Source: Aquipuribacter sp. SD81 (lineage in GTDB: Bacteria; Actinomycetota; Actinomycetes; Actinomycetales; JBBAYJ01). Taken from it: a stretch of 64,000 bases of DNA. The stretch lies in the NCBI RefSeq assembly GCF_037153975.1, contig NZ_JBBAYJ010000012.1, positions 50,901 to 114,900 on the forward strand, read 5' to 3'. A program made the position numbers and the translations under genes. Each line of letters begins with the position of its first letter. Positions within the stretch are counted from its first letter, which is position 1. Positions 15,450 to 24,127 of the stretch are shown one piece after another. Below the pieces are notes generated by a model. It was not told the origin of the DNA. It searched no databases and was given only the letters and a program-made list of their open reading frames with translations.

Positions 15450-16244
15450 TCAGCGCGGGGCCACCGCCGACCACGCCACCTCGAGCGTGCCGCCGCGCCA
15501 GCCCGCCGGGTCGCGCACGAGCGGCCAGCCCGCGTCGAGCAGCCCGGCCGCCGTGGCGGCCAGCCGCTGCCGGGCGCCGTGCGAGGCCAGCGGGGCGGCG
15601 CGCGCCCACGCGTCGTCGAGCGCGGCGAGGAAGGCGTGCACGCCCTCCCCGGGCACGTTGCGGTGGATGAGGGCCTTGGGCAGCCGCGCGGCGACCGCGC
15701 CGGGACGGTCGAGCCCCGCGAGCCGCCACGCGAGGACGAGGCTGCGCGGGCCGCCCGCGTCGAGGGCGGCCCACGCCGCCAGGCGCCCCTGCTCGTCGCA
15801 CGTGCCCTCCACGAGCAGCCCCCCGGGCGCGAGCCGGGCGACCAGGCCGGCCCACACCGCCGGGACCTCGTGCTCGTCGTACTGGCGCAGCACGTTGAGC
15901 GCGCGGACCACCACGGGACGGCGTCCCCCTACCGGGCCGAGCTCGAAGCCGCCGACGGCGAAGCGCAGGCCCGCCCGCTCGCGCCCGCGGGCGGCGGCGA
16001 CCCGGTCGGGGTCGATCTCCAGCCCCACCACGTCGACGTCGGCGCGCACCCGTCGCAGGCGGTCGGCGAGCTCCACGACCGTCACCGGGTGCCGGCCGTA
16101 GCCCAGGTCGACGACGAGGGGGTCGCCGGCGGCGCGCAGCCGCGTCGCGTGACGCCGCACGAGCCAGCGGTCGACCCGCCTCAACCGGTTGGGCGCCGTC
16201 GTGCCGCGCGTCACGCGGCCGTGGGGGCGCGGGGCCGGGCTCAC
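15450..16244 (-). CDS. Class I SAM-dependent methyltransferase-like protein
   Basis: A 264-residue protein with a Rossmann methyltransferase core: motif I DPLVVDLGYGRHPVTVVELA (residues about 42-60), the acidic cofactor-binding residue in VVGLEIDPDRVAAA, and VVRALNVLRQYDEHEV at motif IV. The N-terminal region is strongly basic. The substrate is unknown. It faces away from mshA across a 130-base gap that holds 11-bp repeats, and homologues often adjoin mshA in actinobacteria, hinting at a link with thiol or cell-envelope metabolism. GTG 16244 is the longest in-frame start; several GTGs in the repeats are out of frame. Confidence 0.72.
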   Translation of the reverse strand: MSPAPRPHGRVTRGTTAPNRLRRVDRWLVRRHATRLRAAGDPLVVDLGYGRHPVTVVELADRLRRVRADVDVVGLEIDPDRVAAARGRERAGLRFAVGGFELGPVGGRRPVVVRALNVLRQYDEHEVPAVWAGLVARLAPGGLLVEGTCDEQGRLAAWAALDAGGPRSLVLAWRLAGLDRPGAVAARLPKALIHRNVPGEGVHAFLAALDDAWARAAPLASHGARQRLAATAAGLLDAGWPLVRDPAGWRGGTLEVAWSAVAPR

Positions 16245-16305
16245 GGCGGCGGGCTCACGACGGGCTCACGACGGGCTCACGACGGACTCACAGTGGGCTC
16301 ACGGC
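16238..16305. repeat. 11-bp direct repeats (GGGCTCACGAC)
   Basis: Exact GGGCTCACGAC at 16251, 16262 and 16273, followed by variants at 16284 and 16295 and preceded by a related copy at 16238. One unit is about one helical turn, so the repeated GTGAGCCC faces the same side of DNA. It occupies the divergent promoter region of the methyltransferase and mshA. Confidence 0.85.
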
Positions 16306-16362
16306 GGTGAGGGTAGGCCCCGCGCGGGCTCACCCCGGGGCGCCTCCCGCTGCGCGCGGGCG

Positions 16363-16368
16363 TAGGTT
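16363..16368 (+). promoter_or_regulatory. -10 box of a leaderless promoter (TAGGTT)
   Basis: TAGGTT ends 6 bases before GTG 16375 of mshA. Confidence 0.5.
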
Positions 16369-16374
16369 CGGCCC

Positions 16375-17721
16375 GTGGAGGAGCCCGCCCGCGTCCGCCG
16401 TGTGCTCATGGTGTCGGTGCACACCTCGCCGCTGGAGCAGCCCGGCACGGGCGACGCCGGCGGCCTCAACGTCTACGTCGTCGAGCTGAGCCGGCGCCTG
16501 GCCGACCGCGGGGTGGCGGTCGAGATCGCCACCCGCCGCACGAGCTCGGGCCAGCCGGACGTGGTCCCGCTGGGCGAGGACGCGCCCGGCGTGCTCGTCC
16601 GCCACGTCGACGCCGGGCCGTACGACGGGCTGGCGAAGGAGGACCTGCCCGGCCAGCTGTGCGCGTTCTCCGCGGGCCTCATGCGGGTGGCGGCGAGCGT
16701 CCCCGACGGCCACCACGACGTCGTGCACTCCCACTACTGGCTGTCCGGGCAGGTGGGGTGGCTGTTCGCCGAGCGCTGGGGCGTGCCGCTCGTGCACACC
16801 ATGCACACGATGGCGAAGGTGAAGAACGCGAGCCTCGCCTCCGGTGACGCCCCGGAGCCGCGCGGCCGCGTCATCGGCGAGCAGCAGGTCGTCGACGCGG
16901 CGGACCGGCTCGTGGCGAACACCGAGGAGGAGGCGGCCGACCTCGTCCGCCACTACGGGGCGGACCCGGCCCGGGTCGCCGCTGTGTCGCCCGGGGTGGA
17001 CCTCGACCTCTTCACCCCCGGACCGCGCGGCCGGGCGCGGGCGCGCCTCGGCCTGCCGCCGGACGCCGACGTCCTGCTCTTCGTCGGCCGCCTCCAGCCC
17101 CTCAAGGCGCCCGACGTGCTCGTCGCTGCGGCCGCCCACCTCCGCCGGCGCCGCGAGGCGGCCGGTCACCCGCGCGCCGACCGACCGCTCGTCGTGGCCG
17201 TGCTCGGCGGACCGAGCGGCAGCGGCCTCGCCCGGCCGACCGCACTGGTGGAGCAGGCCCGCGAGCTCGGGGTCGCCGACCTGCTCCACACCTCCCCGCC
17301 CGTGCCGCGGCCCCGGCTCGCGGACTGGTACCGCGCCGCCGACCTCGTGACGGTCCCGTCGTACAGCGAGTCGTTCGGCCTCGTCGCGCTCGAGGCGCAG
17401 GCGTGCGGGACGCCCGTCGTCGCGGCGGCGGTCGGCGGGCTGCGCCGGGCGGTGCGGGACGGCGTCACGGGCGTCCTCGTCGACGGCCACGACCCCGCCC
17501 GCTGGGCCGACGAGCTCGACCGGCTGCTCAACGACGAGGCGGGCCGGGCCCGACTGGGTGCGGCGGCCGCCCGCCACGCGACGCAGCACGGCTGGGACGT
17601 CACCGCCGAGCGCGTGCTCGCCGAGTACGGGCGGGCCGTCACCGACTTCCGGCGACGCCCGACGGTGCCGACCCGGCCCGACGAGCTCGTCGTGCCGGGT
17701 CTGCTCGAGGCCTCCGGGTGA
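16375..17721 (+). CDS. mshA: D-inositol-3-phosphate glycosyltransferase (mycothiol synthesis)
   Basis: A 448-residue GT-B glycosyltransferase that transfers N-acetylglucosamine from UDP-GlcNAc to inositol 3-phosphate, the first step of mycothiol synthesis. The N-terminal domain has [20 protein letters not shown] with the MshA-typical loop, [15 protein letters not shown] and [11 protein letters not shown]. The nucleotide-sugar domain has [37 protein letters not shown] (the EX7E motif), and [20 protein letters not shown]. Gene order mshA / YbjN / gpmA is classical for actinobacteria. Expected length; leaderless -10 box. Confidence 0.96.
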   Translation: MEEPARVRRVLMVSVHTSPLEQPGTGDAGGLNVYVVELSRRLADRGVAVEIATRRTSSGQPDVVPLGEDAPGVLVRHVDAGPYDGLAKEDLPGQLCAFSAGLMRVAASVPDGHHDVVHSHYWLSGQVGWLFAERWGVPLVHTMHTMAKVKNASLASGDAPEPRGRVIGEQQVVDAADRLVANTEEEAADLVRHYGADPARVAAVSPGVDLDLFTPGPRGRARARLGLPPDADVLLFVGRLQPLKAPDVLVAAAAHLRRRREAAGHPRADRPLVVAVLGGPSGSGLARPTALVEQARELGVADLLHTSPPVPRPRLADWYRAADLVTVPSYSESFGLVALEAQACGTPVVAAAVGGLRRAVRDGVTGVLVDGHDPARWADELDRLLNDEAGRARLGAAAARHATQHGWDVTAERVLAEYGRAVTDFRRRPTVPTRPDELVVPGLLEASG

Positions 17722-17725
17722 GCCG

Positions 17726-18277
17726 GTGACGGAGGGCGGCGGCGCGTCCGCCACCGCCCGGGAGCGCGCCACGGCCCTCGTGCTGGCCTGGCTGGACGAG
17801 GCGGGGGTCGAGCACGAGCCGGGCGCACGGACGGGGGAGGTGGTGGTCCGCCTGCCGGGCGAGCACCGCCTCACGACGACCGCGTCGCTGCTGGTCGGTG
17901 ACCGCTCGCTCAGCCTGTCCGCCTTCGTCGTGCGGCGGCCGGAGGAGGCGACCGAGCAGGTCATGCGGTGGCTGCTGCGGCGCAACGCGCGCCTGCGCGG
18001 CGTCGCCTTCGCCCTGGACGGCGAGGGCGACGTGTACCTCGTCGCGCGCCTGCCGCTCGCGGCCGTGGTCCCCGACGTCCTCGACGAGCTGCTCGGCACG
18101 GTGCTGGCCACCGCCGACGGCGCCTTCGACGAGCTGCTGCGGCTCGGCTTCGCCGGCTCGATCCGCCGGGAGGCGCGCTGGCGCGCCGAGCGCGGTCTGG
18201 ACGCGCGCAACCTCGCGGCCTTCTCCTCGCTGCTGCGCGACGACGCCGAGGGCCGGGACCGGCACGACGCCGACTGA
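17726..18277 (+). CDS. YbjN domain-containing protein
   Basis: A 183-residue protein with a YbjN / type III chaperone-like fold: [59 protein letters not shown] and [19 protein letters not shown]. The final [16 protein letters not shown] helix is typical of actinobacterial members. GTG 17726 lies 5 bases after mshA, so the two are co-transcribed. The gene lies between mshA and gpmA, equivalent to Rv0487 in M. tuberculosis. The molecular function is not established. Confidence 0.85.
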   Translation: MTEGGGASATARERATALVLAWLDEAGVEHEPGARTGEVVVRLPGEHRLTTTASLLVGDRSLSLSAFVVRRPEEATEQVMRWLLRRNARLRGVAFALDGEGDVYLVARLPLAAVVPDVLDELLGTVLATADGAFDELLRLGFAGSIRREARWRAERGLDARNLAAFSSLLRDDAEGRDRHDAD

Positions 18278-18299
18278 GCCGGCTGCCAGGATGGCCGCC

Positions 18300-19058
18300 A
18301 TGAGCGACACCTTCACCCTCGTCCTGCTCCGCCACGGCGAGAGCGAGTGGAACGCGAAGAACCTCTTCACCGGCTGGGTCGACGTCCCGCTGTCGGAGAA
18401 GGGCCGCGAGGAGGCCACGCGCGGCGGGCGGCTGCTCGCCGAGGCCGGCGTCCTGCCCGACGTCTGCCACACCTCGGTGCTGCGCCGGGCCATCATGACC
18501 GCCAACCTCGCCCTCGACGCGTGCGACCGGCACTGGGTGCCCGTCACGCGGTCGTGGCGCCTCAACGAGCGGCACTACGGCGCGCTGCAGGGCAAGGACA
18601 AGAAGCAGACGCTGCAGGAGTTCGGCGAGGAGCAGTTCATGCTGTGGCGCCGCTCCTACGACACGCCCCCGCCGCCGATCGACCCCGACGACGAGTACGC
18701 CCAGACCGGCGACCCCCGTTACCGCGACATCGACGGCGCCATGCCCACCAGCGAGTGCCTGAAGGACGTCGTCGAGCGGATGCTGCCGTACTGGCGCGAG
18801 GCCGTCGTGCCGGACCTGCGGGCCGGCAAGGTGACGCTGCTCGCGGCGCACGGCAACTCGCTGCGCGCGCTCGTCAAGCACCTCGACGGCATCGACGACG
18901 AGACGATCGCGGGGCTCAACATCCCCACGGGCATCCCGCTGCTCTACGAGCTGCGCGCCGAGGGCGACGAGCTCGTGCCGGTCGAGAAGGGCGGGCGCTA
19001 CCTCGACCCCGAGGCGGCCGCGGAGGCCGTCGCGGCCGTGGCGAACCAGGGCCGCTGA
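18300..19058 (+). CDS. gpmA: 2,3-bisphosphoglycerate-dependent phosphoglycerate mutase
   Basis: A 252-residue glycolytic enzyme interconverting 3- and 2-phosphoglycerate through a phospho-histidine. It opens with [20 protein letters not shown], where His12 is the phosphorylated residue. [19 protein letters not shown] (with the catalytic Glu), RSYDTPPPP and [18 protein letters not shown] (second His) follow. The ATG at 18300 is preferred over an in-frame ATG at 18291 because AGGA lies at the usual distance. It converges on phoU with a 4-base gap and no clear terminator. Confidence 0.97.
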   Translation: MSDTFTLVLLRHGESEWNAKNLFTGWVDVPLSEKGREEATRGGRLLAEAGVLPDVCHTSVLRRAIMTANLALDACDRHWVPVTRSWRLNERHYGALQGKDKKQTLQEFGEEQFMLWRRSYDTPPPPIDPDDEYAQTGDPRYRDIDGAMPTSECLKDVVERMLPYWREAVVPDLRAGKVTLLAAHGNSLRALVKHLDGIDDETIAGLNIPTGIPLLYELRAEGDELVPVEKGGRYLDPEAAAEAVAAVANQGR

Positions 19059-19062
19059 GCGG

Positions 19063-19740
19063 CTAGACGGGCGGGAGGCCCGGGCCGCCCACGCGGTCCG
19101 GGTCCTCGCCCGTGATCTGGTACACCACCTGGTTGGCGACGTTGACCGCGTGGTCGGCGAAGCGCTCGTAGAAGCGCCCGATGAGGGTCACGTCGATCGC
19201 GACGGAGACGGCCTCGTCCCAGCGCGAGGACAGCATGACCGTGAAGAGCTCGCGGTGCAGCCGGTCCATCTCGTCGTCGATCCGGTCGACCTCGCGCGCG
19301 AGGCGGCTGTCGCTGCGGGCGAGCACGTCGCCGGTCTTGAAGGCGATGCGCTCGGCGACGTCGCCCATCGACTCGATGTGCCGTCGCACGGTGTCCGGCA
19401 CGACCGGGTCCGGGTACTTCAGCCGCGTCACCTGCGCGAGGTGACGGGCGAGGTCGCCCATGCGCTCGAGGTCCGCGGTCACGCGCAGGCCCGACACGAG
19501 CGTGCGCAGGTCACCGGCGAGGGCACCGTGGCGCGTCATCATGCCGATGATCTGGTCGTCGAGCGTCCACTGCCACGCGTCGATGCGGTCGTCCTCGGCG
19601 ATGACCGCCTCCGCGAGCTCGAGGTCGCCGTTGAGCAGGGCGAAGGAGGCGCGCGAGATCGACTGCGCGACGAGCCCGGTCATCTCGACCATGCCCGAGG
19701 TCAGCGACGCGAGATCCTCGTCGAACCTGCTCACGCCCAC
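19063..19740 (-). CDS. phoU: PhoU, phosphate signalling protein
   Basis: A 225-residue cytoplasmic protein built of two homologous three-helix bundles. Each holds an acidic metal-binding E/DxxxD repeat: ERMGDLARHLAQVTRL in the first half and RFYERFADHAVNVANQVV in the second. PhoU couples the phosphate transporter to the SenX3-RegX3 system, which is encoded divergently next door. The annotated GTG (19740) lies 4 bases after AGGA; the GTG two codons later (19734) has better spacing and is an equally good start. Confidence 0.95.
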   Translation of the reverse strand: MGVSRFDEDLASLTSGMVEMTGLVAQSISRASFALLNGDLELAEAVIAEDDRIDAWQWTLDDQIIGMMTRHGALAGDLRTLVSGLRVTADLERMGDLARHLAQVTRLKYPDPVVPDTVRRHIESMGDVAERIAFKTGDVLARSDSRLAREVDRIDDEMDRLHRELFTVMLSSRWDEAVSVAIDVTLIGRFYERFADHAVNVANQVVYQITGEDPDRVGGPGLPPV

Positions 19741-19809
19741 TCATCCTGCCGTGCGCGGCGGCGGTTGTCCCGTCGCGGGGCGACGACACGCGCGCCCGGC
19801 GCCCGGCCC

Positions 19810-19815
19810 TAGGCT
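19810..19815 (+). promoter_or_regulatory. -10 box of a leaderless promoter (TAGGCT)
   Basis: TAGGCT ends 8 bases before GTG 19824 of senX3. The divergent phoU start is 70 bases away, so any RegX3 site would have to act on both genes; I could not recognise a clear direct-repeat Pho-type box. Confidence 0.45.
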
Positions 19816-19823
19816 CGGCGGAC

Positions 19824-21044
19824 GTGGCAGCGGTCGACGTCGTGGTGCTCGTGGCCGTCGTGGCGGTGGCGGCGGTCGTGCTCCTCGTCGGCGCATTCAC
19901 CGTCGGTCACCGCGCCGGGCGGGCCGGCCCCCGCGACGCGTCCCCGGGCCTCACCGACGTGCTCGCGCGCGCCGTCGCGCTCACCGACCGCCCGCTGCTC
20001 GTGGTCGCACGCGGCGCCCGGGTCGTGCTCGCCTCCCGCGAGGCGGTCGGCCTCGGCCTGGTCCGTGCGGAGTTCCTCGTCCACGACGAGCTGCGTGCGC
20101 TCGCCGCCGACGTCCTCACCGGCCGCAGGCCGTCGGGGCACGGCACCGAGCAGCTGAGCCTGCCGCGCGGCCCGCTCGGCCCGGGGACGGTCGAGGTGCG
20201 CGTCGTCGCGCACCGGGTCGGGCCCGAGCACGTGCTGCTCGACGTGGAGAACCGCACGGAGGCGATGCGCGTGGAGGACGTGCGCCGTGACTTCGTCGTC
20301 AACGTGAGCCACGAGCTCAAGACCCCGGTCGGGGCCATCAGCCTGCTCGCGGAGACCCTCGAGGACGCGGCCGACGACCCCGCCGCGGTCCGCCGCTTCT
20401 CCGCCCGCATGCGGCAGGAGAGCCTCCGGCTGGAGCGGCTCGTCGCCGACGTCGTCGAGCTGTCCCGCGTGCAGGTCGTCGACCGGCCCGGCGCGCGGGA
20501 CGTCGTCGCCCTCGACGACGTGGTCGACGACGCGCTCGACCAGGTCCGCCCGATCGCGCAGGAGGCCGGCACCGGCATCACCCGGTCCCGGCCCGCGGGG
20601 GTCCGGACGGTCGGCGACCGCGACCTGCTCACGACCGCCGTCCGCAACCTCCTCACCAACGCCATCGCCTACAGCCCGCACGGCTCGCCGGTGTCGGTGG
20701 CCGTCACCCGACGCCACGGGCTCGCCGTCGTGCAGGTCACCGACCGCGGCATCGGCATCCCGCTGGAGGAGCAGGAGCGCGTGTTCGAGCGCTTCTACCG
20801 CGTCGACCCCGCCCGGTCCCGCCGCACCGGCGGCACGGGTCTCGGGCTCGCGATCGTCAAGCACGTGCTGGAGGACCACGGCGGCGACGTGGGGCTGTGG
20901 AGCCGCCCCGGCCAGGGCTCGACCTTCACGCTGCGCCTGCCGGACGCCGACGCCCCCAGCGCACCGGCCGAGACCCCGCCCTCCCCGCCCCCGGGGACCG
21001 GGCAGGATACGACCGACCCACCAGCCCCCGGAGGACCCGCGTGA
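19824..21044 (+). CDS. senX3: SenX3, phosphate-responsive sensor histidine kinase
   Basis: A 406-residue kinase with one N-terminal membrane span (residues about 5-30), a degenerate PAS-like segment, then the dimerisation box RRDFVVNVSHELKTPVGAIS with the phospho-acceptor His. ATPase motifs follow: an N box in RNLLTNAIAYSP, DRGIGIPLEEQERVFERFYR, GGTGLGLAIVKHVLEDHGG, and GQGSTFTLRLP. The Pro-rich tail is variable. It overlaps regX3 by 4 bases and diverges from phoU, the standard actinobacterial phosphate-starvation module. Confidence 0.93.
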   Translation: MAAVDVVVLVAVVAVAAVVLLVGAFTVGHRAGRAGPRDASPGLTDVLARAVALTDRPLLVVARGARVVLASREAVGLGLVRAEFLVHDELRALAADVLTGRRPSGHGTEQLSLPRGPLGPGTVEVRVVAHRVGPEHVLLDVENRTEAMRVEDVRRDFVVNVSHELKTPVGAISLLAETLEDAADDPAAVRRFSARMRQESLRLERLVADVVELSRVQVVDRPGARDVVALDDVVDDALDQVRPIAQEAGTGITRSRPAGVRTVGDRDLLTTAVRNLLTNAIAYSPHGSPVSVAVTRRHGLAVVQVTDRGIGIPLEEQERVFERFYRVDPARSRRTGGTGLGLAIVKHVLEDHGGDVGLWSRPGQGSTFTLRLPDADAPSAPAETPPSPPPGTGQDTTDPPAPGGPA

Positions 21045-21724
21045 CCCGCATCCTGGTCGTCGAGGACGAGCCGTCGTTCTCGGAGCCGCTCAGCTACCAG
21101 CTCGAGCGCGAGGGCTACGAGGTCGGCGTCGCCGCGAGCGGGGACGACGCGCTCGACGTCTTCGAGCGCGACGGGGCCGACGTCGTCCTGCTCGACCTCA
21201 TGCTGCCCGGCCTGCCCGGCACCGAGGTGTGCCGCCGGCTTCGCTCGCGCAGCAGGGTGCCGATCATCATGCTGACGGCGAAGGACGGCGAGGTCGACAA
21301 GGTCGTCGGGCTGGAGCTCGGGGCCGACGACTACGTGACGAAGCCGTACTCCGCCCGTGAGCTCGTCGCCCGGATCCGGGCCGTGCTGCGGCGCCACGAG
21401 GAGACCGAGCCCGACGGCGCCGGCGCGCTCGTGACGGCCGGCCCCGTGCGCATGGACGTGGACCGGCACGTCGTGCACGTGGCCGGGGAGCAGGTGCAGC
21501 TGCCCCTGAAGGAGTTCGAGCTGCTCGAGCTCCTCGTGCGCAACGCCGACCGGGTGCTCACCCGCGGGCAGATCATCGACCGGGTGTGGGGCGCGGACTA
21601 CGTCGGCGACACCAAGACGCTCGACGTCCACGTCAAGCGGCTGCGCACCAAGGTGGAGCCGGACCCGTCGCGGCCGCGGCACATCGTCACCGTGCGCGGC
21701 CTCGGCTACAAGTTCGAGACCTGA
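21041..21724 (+). CDS. regX3: RegX3, phosphate-responsive response regulator
   Basis: A 227-residue OmpR-type regulator. The receiver carries RILVVEDEPSFSEPL (acidic pocket), DVVLLDLMLPGLPG (phospho-acceptor Asp about 52) and DDYVTKPYSARELVARIRAV (Lys). The winged helix ends with VDVHVKRLRTK-type recognition helix (here TKTLDVHVKRLRTKVEPD) and IVTVRGLGYKFE. GGAGG precedes GTG 21041. It partners with SenX3 to activate phosphate uptake genes. Confidence 0.95.
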   Translation: MTRILVVEDEPSFSEPLSYQLEREGYEVGVAASGDDALDVFERDGADVVLLDLMLPGLPGTEVCRRLRSRSRVPIIMLTAKDGEVDKVVGLELGADDYVTKPYSARELVARIRAVLRRHEETEPDGAGALVTAGPVRMDVDRHVVHVAGEQVQLPLKEFELLELLVRNADRVLTRGQIIDRVWGADYVGDTKTLDVHVKRLRTKVEPDPSRPRHIVTVRGLGYKFET

Positions 21725-21733
21725 GCCCGCCCG

Positions 21734-22243
21734 TCAGGGCGTGATCTCGGCGTAGGCGCCCTCGGGCAGCTGCACCGGCACGACGATCGTGACCGCACCG
21801 ACGGTCTCGCTCGTGAAGGTGACGGGCGTCGCCGCCCCGGCCGCCTCCTCGACGGTCTCGATCTCCACCTGCTCGCCGTCCTCCGTGCCGAGGAAGACGG
21901 TCTCCCCCGCCCCGACCTCCACGACGGCGTCGGAGCCGCCGGCCTCGACGAGGACCACGGTGTCCTCCTCCGACCGGCTCACCAGCGCGCCGCTGACGAC
22001 CCCCGGCTCACCGGAGCCCTCCGACACGACGAGCACGTTGCGGACGAGCACGTCGCCGAGCTCCGCCTGCAGGCCGTCGGCGGGGGCGTACGGCTCGAGC
22101 ACGACGTCGCGCGACCAGAACGAGCAGCCGCCGAGCAGCGTCGCGGACACCGCGAGCGCCCCCGTCCACGCGAGACCCCGGAGGACCGGGCGGCTCGACG
22201 CGGCGGCGGTGCGGGGGACGCCATGGCGGCTCTGCGGGGTCAC
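21734..22243 (-). CDS. Predicted lipoprotein of unknown function
   Basis: A 169-residue exported lipoprotein: signal region VLRGLAWTGALAVSATLLGGC with lipobox LLGGC, then a beta-rich acidic domain (LVRNVLVVSEGSGEPGVVSG, TVVLVEAGGSDAVVEVGAG, VTIVVPVQLPEGAYAEI). GTG 22243 is preferred over more upstream codons because a TAGCAT -10 box lies exactly 7 bases before it. Adjacent to the SenX3-RegX3 system, it may be co-regulated with phosphate genes, but its role is unknown. Confidence 0.78.
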   Translation of the reverse strand: MTPQSRHGVPRTAAASSRPVLRGLAWTGALAVSATLLGGCSFWSRDVVLEPYAPADGLQAELGDVLVRNVLVVSEGSGEPGVVSGALVSRSEEDTVVLVEAGGSDAVVEVGAGETVFLGTEDGEQVEIETVEEAAGAATPVTFTSETVGAVTIVVPVQLPEGAYAEITP

Positions 22244-22250
22244 GGCGCCG

Positions 22251-22256
22251 ATGCTA
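22251..22256 (-). promoter_or_regulatory. -10 box of a leaderless promoter (TAGCAT, minus strand)
   Basis: Seven bases separate it from GTG 22243 of the lipoprotein gene. Confidence 0.5.
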
Positions 22257-22476
22257 GCGAGCGGGGGCCCCACGGCGTCGCCCGACCTGCCGCGACGCCG
22301 CCCGCTCGCCTGCGCGGGACCTGGGCGCGACCTGGCCCTGACCTGGGGAGCAGCCGTCGCGGGGGCGCTCCCGGGCGTGACGGAACAGGCGCGCGTAGCG
22401 GTCCGGGTCCCTTCCTGTCAAGAGGGTCTGACAGGGGCCGTAGGTCGCTGACCAGCGCAAACGTTGGTCCGCGATC

Positions 22477-22505
22477 TTCACCGGGCCCCCGGCCGGTGGT
22501 ACTCT
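22477..22505 (+). promoter_or_regulatory. carD promoter (TTCACC-N17-TACTCT)
   Basis: TTCACC (22477-22482) and TACTCT (22500-22505) are 17 bases apart, each with 4 of 6 matches to the housekeeping consensus, and precede carD by 24 bases. Upstream, at about 22317-22347, GACCTGG is repeated three times. Otherwise I see nothing in the 286-base gap 22244-22529. Confidence 0.55.
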
Positions 22506-22529
22506 CTACGTCGGAAAGGGGCATAACAC

Positions 22530-23012
22530 ATGGCGTTTGCAGTGGGCGAGACCGTCGTCTATCCACACCACGGAGCGGCCCTCATCGAGGCCGTCGAGAC
22601 CCGGACCATCAAGGGGGTGGAGAAGGCGTACCTCGTCCTCAAGGTCGCTCAGGGCGACCTGACGGTGCGCGTCCCCGCCGAGAACGTCGACCTGGTCGGC
22701 GTCCGTGACGCCGTCGGCAAGGACGGCCTCGACAAGGTGTTCTCCGTCCTGCGCTCGCCGCAGGCCGAGGAGCCGACCAACTGGTCGCGCCGCTTCAAGG
22801 CGAACCAGGAGAAGATCGCCTCGGGCGACGTCATCCGGGTCGCGGAGGTCATCCGCGACCTGCACCGACGCGACGGCGACAAGGGCCTGTCGGCCGGCGA
22901 GAAGCGCATGCTCGCCAAGGCCCGGCAGATCCTCGTCTCCGAGCTCGCCCTGTGCGAGAAGACCGACGAGGTCGCCGCCGAGACCATGCTCGACGAGGTC
23001 CTCTCCTCCTGA
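22530..23012 (+). CDS. carD: CarD, RNA polymerase-binding transcription factor
   Basis: A 160-residue essential-type factor that binds the RNA polymerase beta subunit and stabilises open complexes. The N-terminal Tudor-like domain reads [20 protein letters not shown] and [20 protein letters not shown]; the DNA-binding helical domain has [19 protein letters not shown] (with the conserved Trp), [20 protein letters not shown] and [18 protein letters not shown]. An AAAGGGG ribosome site precedes ATG 22530. It leads an operon with the PIN/TRAM protein and the IspD-like gene. Confidence 0.98.
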   Translation: MAFAVGETVVYPHHGAALIEAVETRTIKGVEKAYLVLKVAQGDLTVRVPAENVDLVGVRDAVGKDGLDKVFSVLRSPQAEEPTNWSRRFKANQEKIASGDVIRVAEVIRDLHRRDGDKGLSAGEKRMLAKARQILVSELALCEKTDEVAAETMLDEVLSS

Positions 23013-24127
23013 GCACCGCGCCCGCGCCCGGGCGCCCTGTCCCGACGTTCGTCGTCGAGACGCTGCGCCTGTGCGTGGTCGTCTTCCTGGCGGGCGTGGG
23101 CGCCCACCTGGGAGAGCTCGTCGGTGACGAGGCGGGCGGGACGGGACTTCCGCTGTCCGGCGCGACCCTCGGCGTGCTGCTGGGGGCGTGCCTGGGCTAC
23201 GTGCTGGGCGGCTGGCTGGCCCGGCGCGTGGCGCGCGGGGTCGGCCACGCCGACCGGCTCTTCGCCGGGCGGTCCGCCGAGCAGCTGCTGTCCGGGCTGC
23301 TGGGTGCCGCGGTGGCGGTCCTGGCGGCCGGCTTCGTCACGTGGCCGCTGCTCGTGCTCGGCCGCCCGCTCGTGGTGCTGCCGGTGTTCGTGTTCGTCCT
23401 CGTCGTCGCCGGGACGGTCGGCTACCGGCTGGGTCTCGCGCGGCGCGAGGGCGTGCTGCGTCTCGTGGGCTCCGCCCCGCCGGGCACGGCGGCCGCGGAG
23501 TCCGGCCCGACCTCGGCCCGGCTGCTCGACACGTCCGTCGCCGTCGACGGCAGGGTCGTCGACGTCGTGCGGGCCGGGTTCCTCCACGGGCGGCTCACCG
23601 TGCTGCAGCCGGTCCTCGACGAGCTCCAGCACCTCGCGGACTCCGGCGACGACGGGCGGCGCGCGCGGGGGCGGCGGGGCCTGGACGCGCTCACGGCGCT
23701 GCGCAACCTGCGCGAGGTCGACGTCGAGGTCGTCGAGGACCCCGCGCCGGAGCTCGACGAGGTCGACGCCAAGCTCGTGCGGGCGGCGCTGCGGCGCGGG
23801 GAGCCGCTGCTCACGCTCGACACCAACCTCGCCAAGGTGGCCGCGCTCGCCGGCGCCCGCGTCATGAACCTGCACGCCCTCGCCCTCGCGCTGCGCCCCC
23901 CGGTGGGCGCGGGCGACACGGTGACGGTCGCCCTGCTGCGCGCCGGACGCGAGCCCGGGCAGGCCGTCGGGTACCTCGACGACGGCACCATGGTGGTCGT
24001 GGAGAACGCGCGACGTCACGTGGGGCAGGACCTCCCCGTGACCGTCACGAGCGTCCTCCTCACCGCGAACGGGCGCATGGTCTTCGCGCGCCCGCACGCC
24101 GCACCGGAGCCGCGCGCGCGTGCCTGA
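23009..24127 (+). CDS. PIN/TRAM-domain membrane protein (YacL family)
   Basis: An integral membrane PIN-domain protein, about 372 residues. Three or four spans (from [20 protein letters not shown]) precede a PIN nuclease-like domain: [20 protein letters not shown] carries the first catalytic Asp, [10 protein letters not shown] and [14 protein letters not shown] the others. A C-terminal TRAM RNA-binding domain follows ([20 protein letters not shown]). The start is uncertain: the first span would need a CTG at 23009 overlapping the carD stop, whereas the nearest GTG is at 23075. The order carD / yacL / ispD-like / ispF resembles other Gram-positive genomes. Confidence 0.85.
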   Translation: MSTAPAPGRPVPTFVVETLRLCVVVFLAGVGAHLGELVGDEAGGTGLPLSGATLGVLLGACLGYVLGGWLARRVARGVGHADRLFAGRSAEQLLSGLLGAAVAVLAAGFVTWPLLVLGRPLVVLPVFVFVLVVAGTVGYRLGLARREGVLRLVGSAPPGTAAAESGPTSARLLDTSVAVDGRVVDVVRAGFLHGRLTVLQPVLDELQHLADSGDDGRRARGRRGLDALTALRNLREVDVEVVEDPAPELDEVDAKLVRAALRRGEPLLTLDTNLAKVAALAGARVMNLHALALALRPPVGAGDTVTVALLRAGREPGQAVGYLDDGTMVVVENARRHVGQDLPVTVTSVLLTANGRMVFARPHAAPEPRARA

